The translations under genes and the position numbers were made by a program. This document shows, in pieces, positions 33,570-43,759 of a stretch of DNA of 64,000 bases. This stretch comes from Chlorokybus atmophyticus (lineage: Eukaryota; Streptophyta; Chlorokybophyceae; Chlorokybales; Chlorokybaceae), in NCBI GenBank assembly GCA_009103225.1, contig RHPI01002204.1:310001-374000 (forward strand), in the 5' to 3' direction. Within the stretch, counting starts at the first letter, position 1; each line of letters opens with the position of its first letter. The notes beneath the pieces are model-generated. The model made no database searches, was not told the origin of the DNA, and saw only the letters and a list, made by a program, of their open reading frames with translations.

Positions 33570-35332
33570 ATGGAGACGGCGGGCACGGTCAAGAAGGTCA
33601 TGGTTTGTGACGTGTGCCATTCCTACGTCGTCAACAACGGTCAGCGTTCGCGCCTTCAGAAACATCAGGCTCAGTGCAAGGCGTACCAGGAGCGCTTTGG
33701 ATACACTGCCGCATGCTGGCATCACCACGCTGCAGGTCATCACATCCTGCACTGCCGAGTGAAGCTTAGGTGTGCGCAACCAGAGTTTTTTAATATGCAG
33801 TGCGCATGCCATCAGTGCGAAAGCTCTCTGTTTGAATGGCACGGCCTACCCATGCGATACATGCCTTACGTCCGCCCCACCACCATGATCGAAGGGATGC
33901 AATGCCGCCTGCTGGCGGTGAGTGGCACAGATGGCACTGATGATACTGCACGCATTTGTGCCAACACTAATACTGTATATACAACTTGTGCGCCAGGGCC
34001 AGCGCGTGCGCTGCGGACGCGGTGACGCGCAGACCGTTGTCATGCTGCCAGAGATAACCGCTGTTGCATCAGATTTCCTCGAGGTTGGTGTTTCAATGTG
34101 AACGTGCATCACACCTAGTGCATTACACAACAGCATTGTAATTGTGGACAACCAGACTGAACGAGAAGGAACCGATGCCGCCAGCGTGCTGCGCCAGCGT
34201 TGCGCGCGCGGGGGTGATGCATTGGAGGGCCTCGATGTACTGGTGTACTGGCCGATGGACGAGACTTGGTATACCGGAGTCGTCTACATTTACAACCCAC
34301 GCAATGGTGAGTTATGCACTGTCAAGAGCATTCACACGCGACACCGGCCATGGACTCAACGTAGCGCACTGCAATTGCAGGGCGCCACAGTGTGCGCTTT
34401 GTCGACGGCGACAAGCAGCATATGAAGATCAACGAGCACAACATGGTGGTTGTGTTCTGGCACCAAGGAGCTCAGTGTTGCCACCGCGTTGGTGGTCAGC
34501 GCGTACCCACTCACCGCAAGATCCCTCCGCCTCTGCCGTGTCTCCCGCTGTGGTCGTCATCAGCGCCATTGCTGATGACACACACTCCTGTCAGAATGGA
34601 GGGCACACCGCACCGTCCCAAGGTCCTTGACCTGTGCTGCGGCGGGGGAGGTGCTGGGATGGGGTTGTACCGAGCAGGGTTCGACGTTACCGGCGTTGAC
34701 ATCAATCCACAGCCCGAGTACCCGTTCCCCTTCATACAAGCTAATGCCCTGGTAGTCGACCTGGCGCCATAAAACTGATTTGGGCTAGCCCCCCTTGCCA
34801 GGCATATGCCCGATGCATACCAGATTCACAACGTCACCAGCATTCCACACGATGGAAGCACAGCACACTGCTGCCATCGCTGCGATTGCGCCTTCATGAG
34901 TCAGGAAAGAACTACATCCTGGAGAACATACCAGATGCTGCATGTCACATGCAGCACAACATGGTGCTGTGCGGCACCATGTTTGGACTGCCAATCTTCC
35001 GGCACAGGCTTTTTGAGACACATCCCAAGGTGGTAGCCGACCTGGTGTGCGACCATACGTCCAAGAGTCTACGTCCACTGTCGGGTCATGTGTCCAGCAC
35101 TGCCAGCCGCACACTGACCAGCACTACCCAGCAGATGTACCCCGTGTATGGCTCCGCTGCATCGCGCGGTACCATATCCGGCTGGCAGCAAGCATTAGGC
35201 ATTGACTGGATTGATGCTAATGCCACACTCGTCGAATGCATTCCGCCTGCATACTCTGAGTATATTGGGCGGTGCATGTTGCAGGCAATGGGATACACAT
35301 TGAACAGCGGCCCCATATCATGGGGCCGCTGA
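33570..35332 (+). CDS. Zinc finger-Tudor-DNA cytosine methyltransferase (phage-like catalytic domain)
   Basis: Exons 33570-33917, 33997-34097, 34134-34306, 34381-35332; phases close, though the 36-nt second intron is unusually short. N-terminus has a BED/C2HC-like finger, [14 protein letters not shown]...LQKHQAQC. A Tudor/PWWP-like chromatin-reader fold follows, [18 protein letters not shown]...[13 protein letters not shown]. The methyltransferase has motif [21 protein letters not shown] (SAM binding), [12 protein letters not shown], motif [13 protein letters not shown] (catalytic Cys), motif [26 protein letters not shown], and the C-terminal ALGIDWID...[10 protein letters not shown]. This order is that of phage cytosine methyltransferases. 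Frames change near 34766 (VVDLAP to AIKLIW), so this copy is frameshifted there, by mutation or assembly error. Ends at TGA inside a GC hairpin. Confidence 0.82.
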
Positions 35333-35782
35333 GTATCAATCCGCATGCCTATTTGTGTTAGTTTACAAGTCAATTTGTACACTGGTGCACATTGATTCTC
35401 AATGCACATTTCCTGGTCAATATATGGTTGCAACCTTGTATGACCACAACTTTGCATTCGCGCTCACACATCAACGTCAGTTTTCCACTGCCGCTCACAC
35501 ACAGCACCAGACATCCTATCTCCATGTGTGGTTATCCATGTTGCAGGCAATGGGATACACATTGAACAGCGGCCCCATGATATGGGGCCGCTGAGTATCA
35601 ATCCGCATGCCTATTCGTGTTAGTTTACAAGTCAATTTGTACACTGGTGCACATTGATTCTCAATGCACATTTCCTTGTCAATATATGGTTGCAACCTTG
35701 CATGACCACAACTTTGCATTCGCGCTCACACATCAACGTCAGTTTTCCACTGCCGCTCACATATAGCACCAGACATCCTATC
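35275..35782 (+). repeat. 262-bp tandem duplication of the methyltransferase 3' end with GC hairpins
   Basis: Copy 1 (35275-35536) and copy 2 (35537-about 35782) are nearly identical. Each starts ATGTTGCAGGCAATGGG (last coding residues [12 protein letters not shown]), carries a hairpin AGCGGCCCCAT/ATGGGGCCGCT around the stop codon, and continues into 3' flank. The hairpin could act in 3' end formation. Low divergence means recent duplication. Confidence 0.9.
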
Positions 35783-35924
35783 TGCACGCCCATGCCGGTC
35801 TAACTACACAACGTCACCGTCCAGTTGATGCGGAATAGGGGACATGCATACACTGCGCGCAGTCACCTAGCGAGCAGACACACACGTTATGTACAAGTAG
35901 CTTGTTGCGTACAGTGCACACTGC

Positions 35925-36140
35925 CTAAGACACCACAGCTGCACTGGCATCCTCACTGCCCTCCTCGCTGGTGTCACACCCTGCCTGCGATGGAGTCTCT
36001 TTGTCGTATGCACCAAACCATTGAGCGCCGTACTCGGACTGGTCAGAGTCAGTGTCGTTGTCCATGTCTCTGAACACCTGGGTGAGGTCGTCGTGAGCAA
36101 GCATCCATTCCACAGGCGTGAATACATGTGACCCAGGCAC
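35925..36140 (-). CDS. Unidentified acidic ORF, possible C-terminal exon
   Basis: Minus-strand frame of 71 codons: MLAHDDLTQVFRDMDNDTDS then QSEYGAQWFGAYDKE and an acidic Ser/Asp/Glu tail, ending in TAG. Composition looks coding rather than random, and it lies inside the TIR element on the opposite strand to the three main genes. Family not recognised. Confidence 0.35.
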   Translation of the reverse strand: MPGSHVFTPVEWMLAHDDLTQVFRDMDNDTDSDQSEYGAQWFGAYDKETPSQAGCDTSEEGSEDASAAVVS

Positions 36141-36545
36141 ACAATACCATGATCAACATCACCCATTTAGAAGCGTCTGCCTGTTATATACCCTACCTGT
36201 CAAGCACCCTGATCCATATGCCAAGCAGAGTGAATCACCACTGTAGCCGCAGCTTGCACATCGCAAGCGACTCGCAACCCAGGCCACACACGAGACAGAT
36301 CTCAACCCAGCTGGTCGGCAATCCAGTGCATATGCATACATCGATGAGGGGCAGAATACAACTGAGTCTCGTGACACAACACACACCCAATCAATATATA
36401 CACCCACCACATTGATTACAGTTGCAACACACATACGTGCGCACATACCAGGGTTTGCAGGCACGACAGGATCCTAACCTCCACCGACAACTGCAGGGGG
36501 CGGGTGGGGCAAGCCAGGATTATCTGATTGGGCATCGTTGCCACC

Positions 36546-36863
36546 CTACAATGGATGCATGCTCCACTGACCGATCTCAAACGGGCTCCAATCAGTGTCA
36601 TGCCACTGCTCAAGCCAATGCCGTCGCCTTCCAGGTTCCACATCACAATCAGTGGCGATCACCCAACGTGCCAGCACCACTCCACCCACCACATGCTCCA
36701 ACACCAGCAGATCACTACTCAAACGCATTGGCCTGCCGCCTGCTCGTCGAACCCTATGCAAGCTGTACCTAAACCCAAACCCACCCAAAAGCTCCACGTG
36801 CAGCTCCTTGACACCATCGCCAGACTGCACCCCAAACCCAGCAACCTGCAACGGTCAGCCTAG
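36546..36863 (-). CDS. Unidentified ORF, possible exon
   Basis: Minus-strand frame containing GDGVKELHVELLGGFGF, SSDLLVLEHVVGGVVLARWV and RRRHWLEQWHDTDWSPFEIG. It may belong with 35925-36140 to one spliced minus-strand gene. A good donor (GTGAGT) lies upstream near 36979. Not recognised; weak support. Confidence 0.3.
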
Positions 36864-37548
36864 CGAAACCTACACAAGACCGGGGGACAATATCACATGC
36901 CACGCATCCGCCTATACAGAGACCAAAGCAACACGAAGCTGCACAACGACAAATCATGCACATTACTTAACGCTGACTCACCTGCTCGTATGCAGACTGG
37001 TAGAATGTGCTACTCCGATGTATGTGAGGGAGTGCCCTGCTGTCAGCAATAGTAACTGCCAAGGGGTTGTCGCCGCCCCCGCCGTCGACATCCATCACAC
37101 CCACCCACCCAACGCAATCGCCGACCCCCGCCGCCCACCAGCACCACCCGCCAAGCAATGCCCCCATTCACGACCGATATATCAACGCCAAACAGAAGTC
37201 AGCGCGCTGATATCCACCGGACGGCGGCAACATTCACATCCGACCAACAGCGTCAACCGCCGTTTACTTAACAGAACCACACGCACCTTCCACCATGCAA
37301 CAGCGTTAAACATCGCATGAACATGCGTGGACAACAGCGTTGTGTCGACCACTCAACACCCTCAGCCGACGCTAGTCGATCAGCGCAGACACTAGACAAT
37401 GCACCATTGATCACCCGATCAACTACAACCAGGTCAGCGGTGTCAATAAACGTTGCAACACCGCCATCCCACGCGTTTCAGCAGACCAACACCAACAGCA
37501 GCCGCGCGCACAGCGCTGCCAGGCCTGGCCTAAGCTTTGCCCGGCGAG
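36864..37548. other. Right subterminal region of the TIR element
   Basis: No supportable gene. On the minus strand it is rich in GTTG/TTGATCG words, as is the left subterminal region (26240-26500), which may reflect subterminal transposase-binding motifs (inference). Confidence 0.4.
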
Positions 37549-37570
37549 AGGCCTCTGGCTTTCTGACTGT
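37549..37570 (-). repeat. Right 22-bp terminal inverted repeat
   Basis: Exact reverse complement of 26217-26238; no mismatch. Confidence 0.9.
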
Positions 37571-38565
37571 GTATCCGGGCGCGTCTACGAAGTACTTAAA
37601 ACGTCATCATGTTTACGCGGCCTCAGCTCCCCTCAACGGACGGTCGTTCTTCCCACTGTCCAGCATGCTTTCCCCATTGATAGGTGAACGGACAGAGGTG
37701 ACACTGTGAGAGACGTGCAAACGGTCGGTATCTGGCTTTGCGGGTTCTCATGTAGGCGGCGACGGCGGCGGCGGCGGTGCTGGTGGCGGCGAGGCAAGGG
37801 TGAGCGAGGTTTACGGCGTATCCTAAGCTGCTTCAGCTCGTGGTCGTGAGGTCGGCGATGGCGGAGGGTCAGCATGCGCCGGTGTGGCCTGGGGCTGAGC
37901 CTGGCAGGTGAAGCCGGCGGCCGGGTTGAGAGAAGGGGCGCTTTTGCAACGGTACGAACAAATAGCTGTATATCACGCACTGTTACCATTGCATCGTCGC
38001 TGCCTAGCCATATGCTCCGTGCACCGGCTTTTAACCTCTGCCTTGGTCGCTTTCCTGGTGGCATAAAGTCAGAGCGTTTCTTGCATTTATGAGAGGGATG
38101 GTCATTTGGAGTGTTTGTATGTGTTGTATAACATGGTGCATCATTGCCTGCTAGCCTGCAGAAACCGCTGTGGTCAGCCTGTCAAGCCTGTTGCAAGCTG
38201 CATGACGCTCCTACATCTTTTCCTTTGTGCACGAGCCTGTTACCCTAAGTGCACAACGTTGAGCTCAGCGATGACGTGACTGCGTTGAAAGTTGGCTACA
38301 TACTAAAACGCGCTCACCCTGCATTATGATGTCACTGGAACACAGCAGGTCATACGCGGCAGTGAGTGAGGTGGGTATGTTTCGGCGTCACTCACCAGCA
38401 CTGAAAAGGTATCACAAATCCGTGTGCATCAGTCTTACTGCTTTATATTGTTCTTATTGCATGTCACAGCTTGCGTCTGCACAGAAACAGCCGATGTGCA
38501 ACGAGTGCTGTAAGTCATGCTGAACATTGCAGGTTGAGTAGGCGGGCAGTGGCCCGTAAGTGATC
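37571..38565. other. Intergenic / 5' flank of the INCENP-like gene
   Basis: Contains the likely promoter and 5' UTR of the downstream gene. An Arg-rich open frame on the minus strand (38064-37633) comes from CGG/CCG repeats and is not counted. Possible non-coding first exons near 37900-38540 were not resolved. Confidence 0.4.
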
Positions 38566-40796
38566 ATGCCGGCTGCCAAAGCAGCAAAGGCAAGTGTGGA
38601 CAACATTGTTACAGTCAGCAAGCGAAGGCTCACTGTTTTGGACGCATGGATCCCGAAAGTTTTCAAGTGGCAAGCCGAGTTGCAAGAATTGCTGGAGTGG
38701 TTAGACAATAAGGCAAAAGAGTGCAAAACAGCCCTCAAGGTGCGTTGCTCTTGCATACCCATGTGGGTGCTAAGTATGCCAACAATGTTGTCCTGTTGTA
38801 GTAAGGACTGGTGCGGTTTGCTTGTAACGGTGCTCAGCCCTTGATTGCATGTACGTAGAATGTGCAGGTTGCTGCGGAGCCTCCTCAGGCAGGCTTGAGG
38901 CATGCAAGAACATGGAGGCTTGAGGCATGCAAGGACATGGAGCATGAAAACAAAGAGAACATCTCTGCTGCAGTCCCAGCAGTCAAAGACAGCATCAACC
39001 CCTTGGAGGACTGTTGTCCCCAGCAACCTCCGATCTTGTATGCGGATGCTGAGCAGCCGCAAACCAGCACCCCGCCAGCACCACCAAGGAGCGCATTTGC
39101 AGTTCAAGAAGTCACGGCAGTCACGCCGATGATGACCGCTGCCCTCGCGGCACCTACACCGGTGACAGAACCGCGGCGAGCACCGCGCGTAGCTGACAGT
39201 ATTCCAGCTGCCATGGCACATTCGGCAGCTAAGGACTCACCAGGCTCTGCTGTGGCTGTAGCGGAGACGCCTGCAACAGCAGAGAAACCCGTGCCCAAGG
39301 CTGCTGCACAGTCGCCACCTTCCTTGCCCAGACGCTCTCCTCGGCTAGCATCCACCCAGAAGACACCGGAAGTGGAACAGGTAAGCATGCAGGAGGCAGG
39401 GTCATGAGTGTTCTACTTGTACATAATGTAACCAGTGCAACCCCTGCAGGTTGCTGATGCTAAGATGGTGACGGATGACAGCGATGCACGTGCCAAGGCA
39501 TCACCAGCACTATCAGGTCCTGAGCTTCAATCTGCTAAGGCTGCAGAACCGGCAAAGCCTCCACAGCAAATGAACAACCTCGTGTCCTTGGTGAAGTCGT
39601 TTTTGCCTTGCGTCATCTGCGCGCCAGCTGCGGAGCCTCTGGCTAACAATAAAAAGAACATCAAGGTACATGCGCAAACAGCGCAAATGCTGCAGCAGAA
39701 CATGCATAGCCTGCCTGGATGTGGGAGGGAGAATTTTGGCTTGAGTAGTCAGCGCTGCTTGCAAACAATAATGCTGTCGTGTAACAGGTGAAAGCATTGG
39801 AGGTTGCAAAGGCAGCAAGGCTTGAAGAACAGCAGCGGTTAGAAGAGCGCCAGGCACGCAAAGCCCTTCTGGACAAGCAAAGGCTAGACAGGCAGCAGCA
39901 GGAGCGAGAGGAACAGCAGCGTTTGGAGCAGCGGCAGGCAAAGATAGCCTTAGCAGAGAAGCAGAAGTTACAGAAGCAGCAGTTGCTGCAGCAGCACCCG
40001 AAGCCCCAGCTCAAGACCCCGGCGAAGAAGAAGCAGATGGCGAGCAGACCTGAAGAAGGGCAGGCCAGGAAGGGAGATGCAGCCGTGAACAGTACCTCCA
40101 AACTGCCAGCTCTTGCAGTGTCCAAACAGGTTCCTGGAAGCAGCCCCAGGCCAATTAGCAAGCTGCCCATGGTGCAGGCCCAGCCAAGCTTCGCAGCTGA
40201 ACAGCCGCGCACAGAGCCTTCCAGGCCTGCGCTTGGGGCACTTCCGGTTAACACCACCTCCAAACCCAAGACACCTTTGCGACCTCAGGGCAATGCAGGT
40301 TGGCCAACATGCGGCAGTAGTCGCAGTAGTGATATTGGGTGTGTGTGTAAGCCGGTCGTTTCTTACACGGTGCACTTTGCAGCTGCTCCTGCCTCATCTC
40401 CGCACGAGCCTGAGTACGTCATCTCTCCATACAAGAGCGGCTCCGACTCTGATGACGATCACCACGAGACAAAGCCAGTGCCATCTTGGGCACGCAGCAC
40501 AGCATTATGGCCTGCACTATGCCAGCAAGTAAGTTGCCCTTTGAGTAATGGTCACAAGTTGACGGTGTCAGGCCATCATGCGACATCCTGACAAGTGCAA
40601 ACCGCTCAGGCCAAACTGGACCCAGACACCATCTTTGTGTCCAGCAAGACCTGCAGCCTTGAGGAGATCTTCCAGTACAATGGTTCAAAGAGGAAAAGAG
40701 ACTTCAACCGCAGATCCGACTCAGGCAACTGGCTGGAAGATCGGCTCACGTGGCAGGAAAGAGCTCGCGTACAAGAAAGACATGGGTTTTGCTTAG
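38566..40796 (+). CDS. INCENP-like protein (chromosomal passenger complex scaffold)
   Basis: INCENP holds Aurora kinase at centromeres and the spindle midzone and activates it through its C-terminal IN-box. Exons 38566-38739, 38868-39380, 39450-39665, 39788-40298, 40383-40528, 40610-40796, all GT-AG with closing phases; about 575 residues. Features: N-terminal helix (WQAELQELLEWLDNKAKE); KEN box-like HENKENIS; a disordered Pro/Ala region with RRSPRLAS; a long single alpha-helix (AARLEEQQRLEERQARKALL); then the IN-box, YVISPYKSGSDSDDD, KPVPSWARSTALWPALCQQ, KLDPDTIF, CSLEEIFQY and RRSDSGNWLEDRLTWQ. One extra A at 40758-40760 shifts the frame. Removing it gives EELAYKKDMGFA then TAG, the expected end. 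Without that, the frame runs on to a TGA at 40955. Orthology is inferred from the IN-box. Confidence 0.85.
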
Positions 40797-42524
40797 GGAC
40801 GTGCGCATTGTGGCATTGCGAATTGGATTGTCATACATTCCACATGCAGTTGGTCTTACTTGTGCTTGTGGCACACAGGCTCACACCTGCAGCCTGTTCT
40901 GTAAAGCCTGCACAGGGATACATGGTCGTGCTGCGTGCTGCATGTGATACACATTGATTGGGGAGTAAGAGTATGTTGCGCTTAGCTCAGCGCTAGTGCT
41001 ACTTGTTTCTATATATCGTCAACAGTACTGCGCTTGAGGTCTACCTTTGGCATTGGTGGTATGAGCAATCTGTATTTTCAACCAATAATGCTGACCATGT
41101 GTGTTGCGTGGCGATTGCAACAAGTCAGGAGCAATTCCTGGTGATTGGTGCATGTGTATGGATATGAGGCAGTATATACATAGCTAGCAAGCGAATGCTT
41201 CCTATGTGAGAGCAGGTGTGCAGGCAAGTGGTAAAACATAGCAGCGCGATATGGCATCGGCCGACTTGCAGTACCGACTTGCAGTACCTTATATACATAC
41301 CTCCACACTCAAAGCGTCTGTAGAGACGGTGTGCTATGAGTGGCCGAGACGCTCAGCGTCTCTGCCGGTTGGCTAGTGTATGGCACATTACATGTATAAG
41401 TCCCTAATCTAGCCTAGGGTTTTACATCCCCCTAACCGGGCCGGGATTTTACATTTGGTGCAGACTGTTGATATACAACCCTTGCTAAGGCTTGGATATC
41501 AGCAATGTCATTCTGCTTGCTGGCGTTGCTGCCATGGGCGGCGGCGGCAGCGGCGGCGCAGAAGGAGGCGGCGGAGCCAATATATTGTGCATTGTTATTG
41601 GGTGGCGGCACTGGTTGGTTTATTGTGCAAGACTCCACGTTTGTGTACTCCACTGGTTGGTCAATACGTTGCCTGTCTGCGCGTGCGCGTGTGCTGGGTA
41701 TCAATGTGCATGTGTTGGTGGGTAGGTGGCTAGTTGAGTGGCATAGGCAACAACAACATTAGCATACGCGTTGCTGGCATGAGCTATTTGATGAGAACCC
41801 ACAACATTGTGTACGTATGTGCATGTGTGGTTCTTTTTTCTGTTGCTGCGTGTGTGTAGCATAGGCGTGTGAATGCCTACAACTGCTCATTAACTAGCTC
41901 AACCCTGAACCAAGCTTGCTTGTGCTAAGGCTGTCAAACCGGAATTGAGGTAAAGCAAGTTGCGAAAGCTAAACTGCATGTAAAAAACATCCATTCTGCA
42001 TGTGAACAGCACAAGCGCAATGTATTGGCATCCCCATGGGCCATGGGCAACAATGCAAGGGGCTATTTAGGCAACATACACTTGCTGGGATTTAAGTTGC
42101 GCTGGCTCCAACCAATTGTGGACACCCCTCTTAGTGCGGAACTCTTGCAGCATTCGCGAATATATCGACGATTTGGTGGTGGTCGGTGTGCCTGAGTTTA
42201 ATTCCTTTATGTATCAGGTTGAGGGTGCTTTGGGTGGGGGGTTGTACAAATGAAAGATACAGCCCGAACCATATATGGTTTCCCGATCACGAGCCATGCA
42301 TTTTATTCTTGGGCCAATTCCACAGCCATATATGACATGACTGATGCGGGGAACCCCGAGCCATATATGGTGCACGTCGGTCCTGATCGCCGGTTCGCGA
42401 CTATACTGGTGGTAAATAAATGATATATCCACGCCAGGCATGGTGGAGAAACATACCGCCATACATGGCCATGACAGTTACCACCACACGGTCCTGCATA
42501 TACACCAACCATGATCATAATCAT
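40797..42524. other. Intergenic, palindrome repeats at the right end
   Basis: No gene found. A (GGC)n-rich patch lies at 41535-41580. From about 42240 to 42524, CCATATATGG/CCATACATGG-type palindromes and ACGGTCCTGCATATACACCAACC units belong to the same ~46-bp array that continues at 48504, the TRIM element having inserted into it. Confidence 0.5.
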
Positions 42525-42642
42525 TGTAACGGGAAGGTACATTAGATTACACAAATCGACCATAAAAGCACCAAGTCTTTTGTGGTCGAGTGGGTTGTGA
42601 CATTGGTCATCGGAACTGAGACCCGGTTTTGATTCCTGCCTT

Positions 42643-42931
42643 TGTAGCGACGCAATGCTTATTATCAGTGTCCTGATTAGCGCCGCATTATCAACATGCT
42701 CTTAGTCAGCCAGCGAGGCCACGCGCCTCAATAGAATGCACAGTAGATATTGCATTAGCCAATAGCATGCTTTGTTTCTCATAAGCTTGTACTAGCTACA
42801 TGCCACACTTGAGCCCTATTTAAGCGGGCCCTTTCTATTCCATTAATTCAGTCTTGCTTATTATCACCTGCTCAGTGTGGCTTGCTATATGCATGTGAGA
42901 TGCCGCCGTTATAGTGAGTGCCGACATTACA
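42643..42931 (+). repeat. 5' LTR (289 bp)
   Basis: Identical to 47791-48079. Contains CTATTTAAGC, a possible TATA-like promoter, at about 42812-42822, with transcription expected to start in the following GCTTATTATCACC region. Confidence 0.95.
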
Positions 42932-43076
42932 TTGGTGGAGACGCGGATTGAGTGCCTTTTCACCACTCACCGCCCCTGCTTACGACAATTCAGTTATATA
43001 TTGTCACCGATTTTATTCTTTTTTCTGTTACCGGCTCCGGCATTTTATCTTTATTTTCAGTCAACGTTGACCTTCA

Positions 43077-43759
43077 TGGCGCATAACACACGCGGCCGAG
43101 CCGCCGAAGGCAACGTGACCCCTCCTGAAGCAGACTCGGCGTCCGCCGCCATGGCGGGCGTCCTCGACCGCATTGTTGACAGGCTTGAGCACCTGTCGGC
43201 GACGAACCCTGGTACCGCCGCACAGTCCGCGGCTCAGCAGCAGGCGGGCCGCGACCGACGCGCCCGGCCTGACAAGTTTTCAGGCGATCGCACCAAGGAA
43301 GTACGACACTGGCTTGCCGAGGTCAGCCAGTACGCCGAGTACCATGGATGGGACGACGCCGCCAAGTGCCGCGAGGTCTCCCTTCTACTAACTGGTACTG
43401 CCGCTGGTTGGTTCATTAACCAACCCATTGACATCAAAACCACCTGGTCCAAGCTCCGTGATGCATTACTTTTTGCCTTTTCGGCAACACCAGCTACATC
43501 CGCCTCAGCATGGTCACATATCTTCGCCATGAAGCAACGTGAACAGGAGACGGTCACCGAGTATTTTGTGCGCTTTAATGAGACCCTGGTGTTTGCGGAT
43601 GATAATTTAACAAAAAAGACCAGAATTGGTTTGTTTTGGGCCACCGTCAAACCACATTATAGAGACAGAGCAGCAACATCTCATGCTAACACATTGGAGG
43701 AAGCTTTTGCAATAGCAAGGAGGGTAGAAGCAACAATTAATGATTTACAGCCCAGTTAG
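43077..43759 (+). CDS. gag: Gag capsid protein (young gypsy)
   Basis: 227 residues from ATG 43077 (MAHNTRGRAAEGN). A Gln/Ala linker leads to the retrotransposon gag core: RPDKFSGDRTKEVRHWLAEV, LLLTGTAAGWFINQP, WSKLRDALLFAFSA, FAMKQREQETVTEYFVRFNE, TLEEAFAIARRVEATI. It stops at TAG 43757-43759, before the nucleocapsid zinc knuckle, which lies downstream in the same frame. The knuckle and pol are therefore made only by reading through this codon, or if TAG is decoded as an amino acid. Confidence 0.93.

Larger units (their letters stand above)
26217..37570 (+). mobile_element. 11.35-kb TIR-bounded element carrying a CXC/PIN protein and a Tudor-DNA methyltransferase
   Basis: Both ends carry the same 22-bp sequence in inverted orientation with no mismatch (26217-26238 starting ACAGTCAGAAAGCC; 37549-37570 ending its reverse complement). 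Between them lie three genes on one strand: a coiled-coil protein (26635-29125), a DUF6589-like/PIN/CXC protein (29140-33137) and a zinc finger-Tudor-cytosine methyltransferase (33570-35332). The cellular INCENP-like gene begins about 1 kb outside the right end. No clear target duplication was seen (left flank GGTGTTGT, right flank GTATCCGG). Internal stops and frameshifts suggest a decaying copy. I infer a DNA transposon family; the transposase is most likely the large middle protein. Confidence 0.72.

Noticed and set aside
26209..37578. Two-base GT target duplication of the 11.35-kb element
   Set aside because: GT flanks both TIRs but two bases are not significant; no longer duplication is present.
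37633..38064. 143-codon Arg-rich minus-strand ORF
   Set aside because: Its arginines come from a CGG/CCG repeat in a GC-rich 5' flank; no domain and no splice context.
41520..41725. Gly-rich ORF near 41.5 kb
   Set aside because: Product of a (GGC)n patch followed by random-looking sequence; no homology recognised.
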